From contig NZ_CANNDS010000005.1 in NCBI RefSeq assembly GCF_947503415.1, forward strand, positions 124,001 to 188,000: a stretch of 64,000 nt of DNA, written 5' to 3'. Origin of the DNA: an uncultured Tateyamaria sp. (GTDB lineage: Bacteria > Pseudomonadota > Alphaproteobacteria > Rhodobacterales > Rhodobacteraceae). Made by a program: the position numbers and the translations under genes. How positions within the stretch are numbered: position 1 is the first letter of the stretch; each line of letters opens with the position of its first letter. This document shows, piece after piece, positions 1 through 9,956 of the stretch. Under the pieces are notes generated by a model that saw only the letters and a list, made by a program, of their open reading frames with translations, did no database searches and had not been told where the DNA came from.

Positions 1-695
1 GCCGAGCAATCGAATTCGGGAAAGGAATAGTTCGTCGGATTTCCCCCTCGGCAATCGTAAGCAACCCGGCGTGGTCCGAGGTTGTAGACGGCTGCGGTAA
101 TTGCGGTAGCCGCCGCGTCCGGTGTGTGCGTGAAGGCGGCCCATCGGCAGGCCCATTCCAGCACTTCGGCCCAAGGCAACTGCGTGTTGGCCGCGGTGAA
201 CGGCGTCTGCACCCACGGCCGTGTTGGTTGGCGCAAGATCACGTAAATGCGGTGCCGCGTCGTTTCAAAATCGTTCCATGGTCCGGCAAAGCTTTCCTTG
301 TATTGCCAGGTCCAGTTCACGTCGAATGCGCCCACGCCGGTTTGCACCAATGCCGGGGCTTGCAGCGTCAGTCGCAGGCCATTGCGTTTGCCGTTTGCGG
401 CAAAGTTGACCGTCGCGGTTTCGGTCGGACCCAGAATGTTGAACTCCAACGGGTTGGTCGGAACCGCCCGTACAAAAACGCGCGTGTTGGAGGGGCCAAG
501 CAGATCGATTGCAACGTCGATCCGGGCGCTTAGTGCGTCCGAGATGGCGTAGGCGGCAGGGAACACCTCCGGGTCGCCCTTTATCCATTCGGGGACACGG
601 CCCGGGTCGCTGCCGTTCCGGCGAATGTTCAGTGCGCCCCGGCGGGAGGATGCAGGATCGTGGTTGAAGGTGATGCTTGCCAGTGTGACGGTCAT
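1..695 (-). CDS. Hypothetical protein at the end of the NRPS operon (3' end outside window)
   Basis: Read on the minus strand from ATG at 695, whose ATGA overlaps the TGA of the preceding NRPS gene, so it is translationally coupled to it. About 231 residues are visible, with no stop before the window edge. There is no signal peptide or membrane segment. The visible part opens with a beta-rich stretch, followed by Trp-rich segments (VNWTWQY, PWNDF, PWVQTPF). It then has a helical part with a WACRWA motif and ends in a Cys/Tyr/Phe-rich stretch (YDCRGG, NYSFPEFDCS). The last motif resembles a papain/transglutaminase-like active-site Cys region, but that is weak inference. Being last in the operon and coupled to it, it may act on or release the NRPS product. 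Function unknown. Confidence 0.75.
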   Translation of the reverse strand, partial: MTVTLASITFNHDPASSRRGALNIRRNGSDPGRVPEWIKGDPEVFPAAYAISDALSARIDVAIDLLGPSNTRVFVRAVPTNPLEFNILGPTETATVNFAANGKRNGLRLTLQAPALVQTGVGAFDVNWTWQYKESFAGPWNDFETTRHRIYVILRQPTRPWVQTPFTAANTQLPWAEVLEWACRWAAFTHTPDAAATAITAAVYNLGPRRVAYDCRGGNPTNYSFPEFDCS

Positions 696-3600
696 GCGCC
701 TGTTGTCCGTTTGCGTTGGCGCGCAGTGCGCGAGATTGGTTTGATGCCGCCTTGTCGGGACGGTGTGGATGGAGCTTCGGTGGGATCTGGTGATTGAGCC
801 TGCGCGTCTGTGGTGTCATCCGCGTCAATGATGCGGGCAAGGCCCTCCACTGTGGGGTTCTCGAAAACGGTGCGCAGGGCAAGGTCGACGCCAAGGTCGC
901 GTTTGATCCGCGAGGCAAGCTGCGTCACCCGCAGTGAATGGCCACCGATGTCGAAGAAATTGTCCGTCCGTTCAAAGTCATCCCGTTCAAGAACGGCGGC
1001 CCAAATTTGCGCCAGTTTCTCCTCGGTAGAGCCTTTGGGTGTGTCCTGCGCTGCGGTTCTTGATGTGGGTTTGGCGGGTTTTGTGCGCGGCTCGGGAAGG
1101 GCTGCGCGGTCAATCTTGCCGTTTCGGTTGAGCGGCAGGGTGTCCAGGTGCACGATGGTCTCTGGCAGCGCGTAGGATGGCATGGTCTTGGCCAAGGCCG
1201 ATGTGAGTTTGTTGCTCAGGTCGTCCGGGGCATCGCTGGCAGGCACGACATAGGCGAGGATGCGTCGCGCTTCTCCCTCTCCCTTGCAGACGACCACGGC
1301 CTGAGCCACGGAAGGCTCCGCCAGCAGCAATGCCTCGATCTCGCTCAGCTCGATCCGGTAGCCGCGCAGTTTGATTTGCGTGTCGATCCGTTCAAGGAAT
1401 ACGATGCGCCCCTCGGCGTCCTGAAGTACCCGGTCGCCAGTGCGGTAGAGCCGCGCGCCGGGTGTGTCGGAGTAGGGATCAGGCAGAAACGACTGTGCTG
1501 TCAGTGCAGCCCGGCCCGCATAGCCGTGCGCCAGGCCGTCGCCACCAAGGTAGAGCTCTCCCGGTGCCCCCTGCGGGACCGGGCGCAGTTGCCTGTCCAA
1601 CACATATGCTGATGTGTGGCCGATGGCATGTCCGATGGGCGGTGCAATCTGGTCGGGTTCGATCGTGGTCAGGTGCTGCCACGTGGCAAAGGTCGTGCTT
1701 TCGGTCGGGCCGTAGACATGCAGCAACCGCTTTGGTCCGCGCCCATTCAGCACGGCACGGACGGCTTGCAGATCAGCGGCCTCACCGCCGAACATCAGCG
1801 TGTCGAGGCTTTGGAATGCGTCGGTACGTTCTGCCGCGATGCGATTGAACAAGGCCGTGGTCAGGAACATCGTGGTGATACGCTTGGCGTCCAATGCGAG
1901 GGCCAGTGCATCGGGTGACAGCACCGTGTCCCTGTCCAGCGCGACCGTCGTGCCGCCATTCAGTAAAGCGCCCCAGATTTCGAACGTGGCGGCGTCGAAG
2001 GCGATGTTGGAATGGCGCGCGATGCGGTCCTGTGCGGTCAGGTCCACGTAATCGGTATTGCGCACCAGACGCGCGATGGCCCGGTGCGGAATTTCGATGC
2101 CCTTGGGGGTGCCGGTCGAGCCGGAGGTGAACATCACATAGGCCACGTCATCCGGTGTCGGATGGCTCTCAATGCCGCTGACCTGAGGGCTGGCATCCGC
2201 TTCTGCGACATCCAGAACGTTGGTGCCGTGTGCGCGTGCGTCCTTCAAATGGTCCGCGTCCGTCAGGATCAAAGGCGCATTCGTTTCCCCAAGAATGCTT
2301 GCGATGCGATCTGGCGGATAGGCCAGATCAAGCGGGATATAGGCCGCCCCACATTTCAGTACGGCAAGCATGGCGGTGACAAGATCATCTGTGGATCGCA
2401 AAAGCAGCGCGACCCGGTGACCCCGCTGGATGCCTGTCGCTTTGAGACGGGCCACCAGTTCGTTTGCGCGCGTGCTGAGCGCGCCATAGGTCAGGTGGCC
2501 GTTTTCGCTTTCGACCGCAATGGCATCCGGCGTGGCTATGGCGATCTGCTCGAACAGGTCCGGCAGTGATGCTTCGGGGTAGGGTGTGACCTCGGTGGCT
2601 GTCTGATGGGCGGGGCAGGCATCCAGAACCACCTGTTCCAGCGTGGCCCGGGGGTCGGTCGCGAGTGTCCGTGTCATGCGGCGTAAAACGCTGAGCAAGG
2701 TCGCGCCGATGGCCCGCACCTTGGCAGGTTCAATCGCCTGTCCGTCATAGAGAAGGCGCACCTGTAGCCCATCGCCGGGGATGACCGCCACGGACAGCGG
2801 GTAGTTCGTGCGTTCGATAAACGTGGTGTCGGCGCTGGCATCGCCGTCCTTGCGCTGGGTCGGATAGTTCTCGAACGCGAAGATCGTGTCGAACAGCAAT
2901 TCGTCACCGGGCAGTCCCGCCCATTCGCGGATCTGGACCAGACCGCAATGGTCAAAGTTGCGGGCGCGCAGCTGGTCTGATTGCAGCTGTGCCAACCAGT
3001 CCGACAACGTGGTGCCATAGGACAGGCGCGTGCGCAGCGGTACGGTGTTGATGAAAAGGCCGATCATCTCCTCGACGCCGCCGATCTCCGCCGGGCGGCC
3101 CGACACGGTGACGCCAAAGACCAGATCATCCTGATCGGTGAACCGGCCAAGGGTGATGGCCCAGGCCCCTTGCAGCAGCGTGTTGAGCGTCAACTGGTGC
3201 GCGACGCTTGCGGCTCTCGCCGCGTCGGCCTCTTCTGCCGAAAGGTGTAATTCAACCTCGCCAAAGTCGTCGGGTCGGTTCGACTGCGCCCCGACGGTTG
3301 CCCGTCCGATCCCGGTCGGTCCGGGCGCATCGGCCATGACCTTGGCCCAATACCCCTCTGCCGATTTCGGGTCTTGTGCCTGCAGCCACTCGATGAAAGC
3401 GCGGTAGGGTCGTGTCTGTTGCAGGTTCGGACGTCCGCCGCTGGCCAGTCGGGCATAGGCGTCGGTGAACTGCGCGAACACCGCCTGAAGGCTCCAGCCG
3501 TCCAGAATGATGTGATGAAAGCTGATCACCATGCGGTAGGCGCTTGGTCCCATCCGCGCGAGGGTGACACGCATCAGAGGGGCCTGGTCCAGCTTGAAGC

Positions 3601-3937
3601 CGCGATCGCGGTCTTCCGCCAGCTTCAATTGCAACGTCACCTCACGCCGTCCGGGCGGTTCCCGGCGCAGGTCCCACGTCTCGACGGCCATGCGGGCGTT
3701 GCGGTGCACCACCTGAACCGGCTTGTCGAGGTCCTCCCAATGAATGGAGGTGCGCAGAGCGGGATTGGCGGCTGTTACCGCAGCCCAAGCCCCGGCGAAA
3801 TGATCGGGGTCAACGGTAGCATCGAACGGGATCACCACCTGCTCGAAATACATCCTTGGTCCGGCTTCATAAACCGAATGGAACAGCATGCCCGATTGCA
3901 TCGGCGAGAGTTCATAGATGTCTTCGATTCCGTGCAT
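692..3937 (-). CDS. Nonribosomal peptide synthetase, module 4 (C-A-PCP)
   Basis: 1081 aa. The condensation domain (about 8-430) has the active-site motif HHIILDG at 141-147. An adenylation domain follows with TSGSTGTPKG, YGPTE, YRTGD and NGKIDR motifs. A carrier domain has GGHSL with the phosphopantetheine Ser near 1001. A basic, low-complexity tail of about 45 residues ends the protein. The A-domain pocket read by eye is D-A-F-F-M-G-V-T-F-K, close to known Ile/Val codes, so an aliphatic residue is inferred. Because the upstream protein ends in an epimerase domain, this C domain should be of the D-accepting (DCL) type. Its ATG lies 2 bp after the upstream stop. There is no thioesterase or reductase domain, so release must depend on another protein. 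Confidence 0.95.
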   Translation of the reverse strand: MHGIEDIYELSPMQSGMLFHSVYEAGPRMYFEQVVIPFDATVDPDHFAGAWAAVTAANPALRTSIHWEDLDKPVQVVHRNARMAVETWDLRREPPGRREVTLQLKLAEDRDRGFKLDQAPLMRVTLARMGPSAYRMVISFHHIILDGWSLQAVFAQFTDAYARLASGGRPNLQQTRPYRAFIEWLQAQDPKSAEGYWAKVMADAPGPTGIGRATVGAQSNRPDDFGEVELHLSAEEADAARAASVAHQLTLNTLLQGAWAITLGRFTDQDDLVFGVTVSGRPAEIGGVEEMIGLFINTVPLRTRLSYGTTLSDWLAQLQSDQLRARNFDHCGLVQIREWAGLPGDELLFDTIFAFENYPTQRKDGDASADTTFIERTNYPLSVAVIPGDGLQVRLLYDGQAIEPAKVRAIGATLLSVLRRMTRTLATDPRATLEQVVLDACPAHQTATEVTPYPEASLPDLFEQIAIATPDAIAVESENGHLTYGALSTRANELVARLKATGIQRGHRVALLLRSTDDLVTAMLAVLKCGAAYIPLDLAYPPDRIASILGETNAPLILTDADHLKDARAHGTNVLDVAEADASPQVSGIESHPTPDDVAYVMFTSGSTGTPKGIEIPHRAIARLVRNTDYVDLTAQDRIARHSNIAFDAATFEIWGALLNGGTTVALDRDTVLSPDALALALDAKRITTMFLTTALFNRIAAERTDAFQSLDTLMFGGEAADLQAVRAVLNGRGPKRLLHVYGPTESTTFATWQHLTTIEPDQIAPPIGHAIGHTSAYVLDRQLRPVPQGAPGELYLGGDGLAHGYAGRAALTAQSFLPDPYSDTPGARLYRTGDRVLQDAEGRIVFLERIDTQIKLRGYRIELSEIEALLLAEPSVAQAVVVCKGEGEARRILAYVVPASDAPDDLSNKLTSALAKTMPSYALPETIVHLDTLPLNRNGKIDRAALPEPRTKPAKPTSRTAAQDTPKGSTEEKLAQIWAAVLERDDFERTDNFFDIGGHSLRVTQLASRIKRDLGVDLALRTVFENPTVEGLARIIDADDTTDAQAQSPDPTEAPSTPSRQGGIKPISRTARQRKRTTGA

Positions 3938-3939
3938 GG

Positions 3940-6900
3940 TCAGGACCGCTCCTCTGCATCCGTATCGTCACCAAACGTCGCCATCAGTCGGGCGAAATCA
4001 TCCTCGTGCATGCGTGCCGCGGGGAAGCTGTCGACCGAGAAGGTGGCGTGCTGATGGGCGCGGGTGGCCTCGACCAGCGCTTCGAGTTCTTCCAGCATCA
4101 TGTCTGCGAAATCCTGGATCGAAGCTGCATCGTATTGCTTGTCGCTGTAGACCCAGGTGAACCCCAGCCGTCCAAAAGACACCGCCCCGTCGACTTCGAT
4201 CAGGTGGCGCCGTTCGGCCTGTGGTGCACGCATCGCGCCCATGTCTTCGGGCGCTGCCCGAATGGTGCCGTCTTCCTGACCGCCAAACTGACCAAGGTAG
4301 TTGAAGCTGATGTCGCGCATCGGCAGATCGTCAAGTTTGCCCCGAATGTCGGCATTGTCAGACAGGTAACGCAGCACGCCAAAGCCCGCGCCGCGATCCG
4401 GGATGGCATCCAACTGATCTTGGACCCGGATCAGGGTGTCCGCGACGGGTTCATCTGCATCCACATCCAGCGCCACGGGGAAGATCGAGGTGAACCACCC
4501 GACGGTGCGCGACAGGTCCATGCCCGGATCGACCAACTCGCGGCCATGACCTTCGAGGTCGAAATACGCGACAGGCACTTCGCCCCAACGCACCATCGCG
4601 CGCGAGAACGCGGTCAGAAGCGCGTCGTTGATCCGGGTCTGGAACACTTGCGGCACTTCGGTCAGCACGGCACGTGAGAGGTCGTCGGAAAGCTCGACCC
4701 GTATTTCGGACGCGTCACCTTCGGTGTTGGACCCTTCGCGGTCGATGGGCAGGAACGCGTCGTCGTTCGGCGGCACCGACGCCCAATACGCGGCTTGCGC
4801 CGTCATGTCAGCCGCTTGCGCACGCTTGTGCATGGCGCTGGTAAATGCTGCAAGGGACGTCGTCTTGGCGGGCAGGGTGATCGCTGCCCCCTCGACCACC
4901 TGTTGGTAGCCCTGCCACAATTGTTCGAACAGGATGCGCCATGACACGCCATCGACCACGAGGTGATGTGCGCAGATCAGCAAACGGGCCGGGCGTCCCG
5001 GACCCATGTCGAACAGAACGACGCGCAAAAGTGGACCATCGGCCAGATCAAGCGACGCCTGCATCTCGGCACAGGCGCTTTCCAGTTCGCGCGTCTGTGC
5101 GGCCCCCCAATACATGCTCAGGTCGATCCATTCGATCCCGTCCTCGTCGCTCAGATCAGCGTGGTGTGCGGTCCAGCCCGTGTCGCCGTTTTTGAAACGG
5201 AGCCGCAGCGCGTCATGGTGCAACAGGAGCGCACGCACCGAAGCATCCAGCGCCTCGGCATCAAGCTCTGGCGGGACTTGCAGCAGGAAGGATTGGTTGA
5301 AGTGGTGTGGGGCAGGAGACGCGTTGTCGAACATCCACGCTTGCGCCGGCGTCAATAGACAGGGGCCTGTGACAACGCTTTGGTCGATGCGGTCCAGCGG
5401 CGTCTCTTGCGCAATCGCGGCCAGTTCCGCGATGGTCTGGTTTTCGAACAGCTGCTGGGCCGTGAACAGGATGCCTTCGGTCTTGGCGCGCGAAACGATC
5501 TGGATGCTGAGGATGGAATCCCCGCCCAGTTCAAAGAAATTATCCAGCACACCGACCTGATCCAGTCCGAGAACATCGCCCCAGACCCATGCCAGGGTTT
5601 TTTCGATATCCGATGTGGCCAAGGCCAGTTCTGCGGTGGTCGCAAGTGCCCGTTCACGCACCGGTGCGGGCAGTGCCTTGCGATCCAGCTTACCATTCCG
5701 GGTGAGCGGCAACGCTTCCATCACGACGTAGTGCGAAGGTTGCATATAGGTGGGCAGGTGTTCGGTGGCGGCCAAGCGCAGTGCTGGAACCAACGCCTCG
5801 GCCACCAGTGCGTGAACCGGATTGTTGGCGTATGCCGTCCAGTCCGGTTCGGTGGACGGCGCTGGCGCCAATGGTGGAATTACAGAGGTGCCGGCGGCGA
5901 AGTGCAACGTACAGCAGGCCGGATTTTCATCCGACGGAACAATGGCCAATGACAGCCCGAGCCTCTCTGCCATGTCGTGCAGTTCGTCGGGCATCGGCGC
6001 GTCTGCGGCGAGCAAAGCCTGCACGTTATCGGCTGAGATCGTGTCATCCCCGTCGCGCACGGCAGCCCAGACCGCAGCAATGCCCGAGACCCTGCCGTTG
6101 GGTACGTTCGTGACCGTGACCGGGGCGCTGTCCGACGTCAGGTGCGCCTCCAATGTACCGAGGGTCAGACCGTCCTGTTCCCAATCCATGCGCGGCTGAT
6201 TGTCGTTGATAAGCTCGCATTCCCCGATGTGCAGAACAACATCATAGCGGAATTGCGACAGCTCGTTTTCCGCATCGCCGCGTTTCCATTGAATATCCGC
6301 CGCCGCGATACGGGGGTGGTGACTTGCCAGCAATCGGAAGAACGCAGGATCGACAAGCAGCTCCCGTTCGATCTGGACGCCGTCCAAAACCCGACGGGAA
6401 ATGTCGGCGCAGTCGATGTCACCTTCATGGCGGGCCAGTTGGATGGCAGTGTGAAAATCTTCGACCAAAGGCAGGCTGCGCAGATCACCCAAAAAGACCT
6501 GCCCTTGGGTCGGGATCGCCGCGATGGCTTGATCCAGCACGTCCTTGAGATAGGCAATGCTCGGGAAATACTGGACAACGGAATTCAGCAGCACGGTGTC
6601 GAATTCATCGCTCCGCTGATCCCCCAATGCGTCAGCGGGTGCCGCGTGCAGATCGCATTTGTCCGCCAGACCTGCCTTGGTCATTCCGCTTTGAAGAGTG
6701 TCGATCACGGGGGCCGACACGTCGGTGCCGCGGTAGTATTCGGCGCGTTCTGCCAGCGGATAGGCCATCATCCCGGTGCCACAGCCAATTTCGAGCACAC
6801 GTTTGGGATCGCACGCGCCGATCCGCGCCAGCGTTGCATCCAGCCAGACACGCATCTCGTCCGCCGGGATCGGCTGGCCGGTGTAACTTGATTGCCAGCC

Positions 6901-9900
6901 GGTGATATCAAACCCACGTTCGACATCATCGGGATTGGCATAAAGGTCATCGTAGAGCGCGCGCCAATGCGCGACCGCGTCTGACTGCCCGGTTTCAAGG
7001 GCGGTGTTGCCGGTGTCTTTTTGCGGCGTAACGTAAGCCACAAGTTGAGCGCTTGGCCCCATATCCTTGCGCGCGAGCACTGCCACGTCAGCCACATCCG
7101 AGTGTGCGGCCAGCACAGCCTCAATCTCCTGCGGCTCAATGCGGAACCCGCGTACCTTGACCTGCCGGTCCTTGCGTCCGAGCAGTTCGATCGTTCCGGT
7201 GTCGTCATAGCGTGCCAGATCGCCGGTCCGGTACATCCGCGCGCCGCTGCCCTTGAAGGGATTGGGCACGAAGGCGTCGGCGGTCCGGCTGGGGTCGCCA
7301 AGATAGCCCCGCGCCAGGCCGTCACCGGCCACGCACAACTCTCCGGCAACGCCAATCGGTGCGAGATGGCCAAAGTCGTCCACGATATAGGCACTGGTGC
7401 CATGGATCGGACGCCCAATGGGGATTGTGGCGCAACCGCCCGGCATATCGTTGATCGCATAGCAGCAGCTGAAGGTCGTGTTTTCGGTGGGCCCGTAGCC
7501 ATTGATTAACCGGCAGTCCGGGAAACGGTCCAAAAACGCTTCGGTATGGCGCGTCGACAGCACGTCACCCCCGGCCAACACTTGCCGCACGCCGGACAGG
7601 GCGTCGAGGTTGTTGTCGACGATCTGATGAAACAGCCCCGCGGTGAGCCACAGCATTGAGACATCGTGCGTGCGGATGCTGTCGGCCAGTGCGTCGAGAT
7701 CGATCTTTCCGGGGGGATGAATGGCCAGCCGTCCACCGTTGAGCAAGGGCGCCCAGACTTCGAGGGTGGAGGCGTCAAACGTCATGGGCGCGAGCAGCAG
7801 CGTCGTCTCATCAGGGCCCATCCGGCAATAGTCTGGGTCGCAGGCAAGCCGCAGAACGGCCTTTTGCGGGACGGCCACGCCTTTGGGAACCCCGGTCGAG
7901 CCGGAGGTATACATGATGTAGGCAAGGCGGTCGCCAGCATCCGCGGGAACAACGGGTGGAATGTCCGCAGCCTTTGGTTTCTTGCGCAGATCGCAGGGGA
8001 TGCGTTTCAGTCCAAGGGCCTTGAACCGCTGCGCCACATCCGTCCCGCCCACCGCATGCACGGCCTTTGCGGTGCCGATCATATGCTGCAACCGTGCGTC
8101 CGGTTCTTCCATGTCGAGGGGCAGATAGGCACCTCCCGCCAGAAGAATGCCGAGTTGCGCCACGATTGTCTGTCGCGTCCGCACTGCTGGGACAACCACC
8201 ACGGTTTCCGTCCCTATTCCGGCCTTTCGCAGGCGATGCGCGAGGGCAATGGCGTGGTCCCGCAAACCGGCATAGGTCAGTTCCCCATCGTCGTCAGCCA
8301 CGGCCACCGCGTCCGGGGTCGCATCGGCCTGAGACAGGAACCGGTCGGCGATGGAGCCTTGAGGGCTGACCGTTTCGTCTTCACGGCCCCACTCGGCGAT
8401 CTTCAGGCGTTCGGGACCACGGACCAGGGGCATTGCGTCGACCGGCATGTCCGGCGCGCGGGTCATCTCCTCGAAAACCGCCAGCAAGTAGCTGGAGAGC
8501 CGTGCGATCCGGTCGGGTTTGAACAGGTCTGTGCTGTACTCAAACGCCCCCGTTAGCCCATCCGGCGTCTCTCGAAATTCGACACGCAGATCGAATTTCA
8601 CCGTGGATCGTTCAACCTCGACCAATCCCAGGTCGCTATGCTTCTGTGGGTTGGAGGCCCCCTGGTCGGCATGCAATTGAAAGATCACCTGAAACAGAGG
8701 GTTTGAGGCGAGATCGCGGTCGGGTTGCAGGTCTTCGACCAATTTTTCGAACGGCAGGTCCTGATGGTCATATGCTTCAAGCGCGCGGGTGCGGACGCGT
8801 TTTAGAACATCGCGGAAACTTGGCGAACCGGACAGATCGTTGCGCATGACAAGCGTGTTCACAAAGAACCCGATCAACGGCTCCAATTCTTTGCGGGTGC
8901 GGTTGGCGATCGGCGTGCCAATGGATATGTCCTCTTGCCCGGTGATCCGGTGCAGCAGGCATTTGAACCCTGCCAGCAATGTCATGAACAGGGTGGCGCC
9001 TTCGCGTTTGCCCAGAATTTCCAACCTATTGGTGAGGTCGGCGGGCACCTTGAACGCGTGCCGCGCGCCGCGGTAGCTGAACACGGGCGGGCGCGGGAAA
9101 TCGGCTGGCAGGTCCAACGGTGTGAGGTCATCCAGTCGGGTGCGCCAGTAGTCCAGTTGTTTCTCGATCAATCCGCCGCTCAACCAGTCCCGTTGCCAGG
9201 CGGCGTAGTCGGAATATTGAATTGGCAGCTCTGGCAAGTTGATCGGTTGGCCCATCGCCAGATTGGCGTAGATCGTCGACAATTCGTGCGAGAATACCGA
9301 CGACGACCAGCCATCGCATACGATGTGATGCATCGAGATGAGGAAGACCCATTCGCTTGGCTGCAGCTTCAGCAACGTTGTGCGCAGCAGCGGTCCCGTC
9401 GCCAGATCGAATGCGGTGTGTGCATCTTCGGTGGCACGTCGCAGGATTTCGGACTGTTGTGCGTCGCTGTCCAGATGCGTCAGATCGTGAACGGGCAGGG
9501 GGATCAGAACCTCGTCTGCGACATGGGCCACGGGTTGCCCGTTCCGCTCGTGCAAGGTGGTGCGCAACACCGCGTGGCGGGCGACAATGGTGTTGATCGC
9601 CTGTTGCAGCACCTCTGGCTGAACAATGGCTTGAAATCTGAGCGCTGAGCTTTCGGTGTACGACGCATTGCCCGGTGCAAGCTGGTCCAGTACCCACAGG
9701 CGCTGCTGGGCAAAGGACAGGGTGATTGGCGCATCGGCGGGCTGTTTTGCAATCGCCGTCTCAGCCTGCTTTTTTACCTTGCCCAGTTTCTTTCCTGCAA
9801 GCCTTGCACGCAGGAGCGCTTGGGTATCGGGAGCGGCGTTGCCTTTGGTGCAGGAGGAGGCTGGCGCGGTCTCTGTATCGGCGTCCACTGCTTCATAGTC

Positions 9901-9942
9901 ACTCAGAAAGGCGGCTTCGGATTTGTTTTCGGAATTTGTCAT
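3940..9942 (-). CDS. Nonribosomal peptide synthetase, module 3 (C-A-NMT-PCP-E)
   Basis: 2000 aa. An N-terminal stretch of about 70 residues precedes the condensation domain (HHIVCDG at 205-211). The adenylation domain spans about 535-980 and later resumes after an insert (core TSGSTGVPKG near 679-688, YGPTE near 816-820, YRTGDL near 904-909, NGKLDR). An N-methyltransferase is inserted between A8 and A10, with SAM motif LEIGCGTG at 1050-1057. The carrier domain has the GGDS variant usual before epimerases. A C-terminal epimerase follows (HHLVVDG, FNYLGQFGG). The pocket read by eye is D-A-L-W-V-A-G-T-F-K, which is Val-like but not a textbook code. The predicted residue is therefore N-methylated and converted to the D form. 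It starts 14 bp after the previous gene. Confidence 0.96.
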   Translation of the reverse strand: MTNSENKSEAAFLSDYEAVDADTETAPASSCTKGNAAPDTQALLRARLAGKKLGKVKKQAETAIAKQPADAPITLSFAQQRLWVLDQLAPGNASYTESSALRFQAIVQPEVLQQAINTIVARHAVLRTTLHERNGQPVAHVADEVLIPLPVHDLTHLDSDAQQSEILRRATEDAHTAFDLATGPLLRTTLLKLQPSEWVFLISMHHIVCDGWSSSVFSHELSTIYANLAMGQPINLPELPIQYSDYAAWQRDWLSGGLIEKQLDYWRTRLDDLTPLDLPADFPRPPVFSYRGARHAFKVPADLTNRLEILGKREGATLFMTLLAGFKCLLHRITGQEDISIGTPIANRTRKELEPLIGFFVNTLVMRNDLSGSPSFRDVLKRVRTRALEAYDHQDLPFEKLVEDLQPDRDLASNPLFQVIFQLHADQGASNPQKHSDLGLVEVERSTVKFDLRVEFRETPDGLTGAFEYSTDLFKPDRIARLSSYLLAVFEEMTRAPDMPVDAMPLVRGPERLKIAEWGREDETVSPQGSIADRFLSQADATPDAVAVADDDGELTYAGLRDHAIALAHRLRKAGIGTETVVVVPAVRTRQTIVAQLGILLAGGAYLPLDMEEPDARLQHMIGTAKAVHAVGGTDVAQRFKALGLKRIPCDLRKKPKAADIPPVVPADAGDRLAYIMYTSGSTGVPKGVAVPQKAVLRLACDPDYCRMGPDETTLLLAPMTFDASTLEVWAPLLNGGRLAIHPPGKIDLDALADSIRTHDVSMLWLTAGLFHQIVDNNLDALSGVRQVLAGGDVLSTRHTEAFLDRFPDCRLINGYGPTENTTFSCCYAINDMPGGCATIPIGRPIHGTSAYIVDDFGHLAPIGVAGELCVAGDGLARGYLGDPSRTADAFVPNPFKGSGARMYRTGDLARYDDTGTIELLGRKDRQVKVRGFRIEPQEIEAVLAAHSDVADVAVLARKDMGPSAQLVAYVTPQKDTGNTALETGQSDAVAHWRALYDDLYANPDDVERGFDITGWQSSYTGQPIPADEMRVWLDATLARIGACDPKRVLEIGCGTGMMAYPLAERAEYYRGTDVSAPVIDTLQSGMTKAGLADKCDLHAAPADALGDQRSDEFDTVLLNSVVQYFPSIAYLKDVLDQAIAAIPTQGQVFLGDLRSLPLVEDFHTAIQLARHEGDIDCADISRRVLDGVQIERELLVDPAFFRLLASHHPRIAAADIQWKRGDAENELSQFRYDVVLHIGECELINDNQPRMDWEQDGLTLGTLEAHLTSDSAPVTVTNVPNGRVSGIAAVWAAVRDGDDTISADNVQALLAADAPMPDELHDMAERLGLSLAIVPSDENPACCTLHFAAGTSVIPPLAPAPSTEPDWTAYANNPVHALVAEALVPALRLAATEHLPTYMQPSHYVVMEALPLTRNGKLDRKALPAPVRERALATTAELALATSDIEKTLAWVWGDVLGLDQVGVLDNFFELGGDSILSIQIVSRAKTEGILFTAQQLFENQTIAELAAIAQETPLDRIDQSVVTGPCLLTPAQAWMFDNASPAPHHFNQSFLLQVPPELDAEALDASVRALLLHHDALRLRFKNGDTGWTAHHADLSDEDGIEWIDLSMYWGAAQTRELESACAEMQASLDLADGPLLRVVLFDMGPGRPARLLICAHHLVVDGVSWRILFEQLWQGYQQVVEGAAITLPAKTTSLAAFTSAMHKRAQAADMTAQAAYWASVPPNDDAFLPIDREGSNTEGDASEIRVELSDDLSRAVLTEVPQVFQTRINDALLTAFSRAMVRWGEVPVAYFDLEGHGRELVDPGMDLSRTVGWFTSIFPVALDVDADEPVADTLIRVQDQLDAIPDRGAGFGVLRYLSDNADIRGKLDDLPMRDISFNYLGQFGGQEDGTIRAAPEDMGAMRAPQAERRHLIEVDGAVSFGRLGFTWVYSDKQYDAASIQDFADMMLEELEALVEATRAHQHATFSVDSFPAARMHEDDFARLMATFGDDTDAEERS

Positions 9943-9956
9943 GATCCAAGTCCCCC

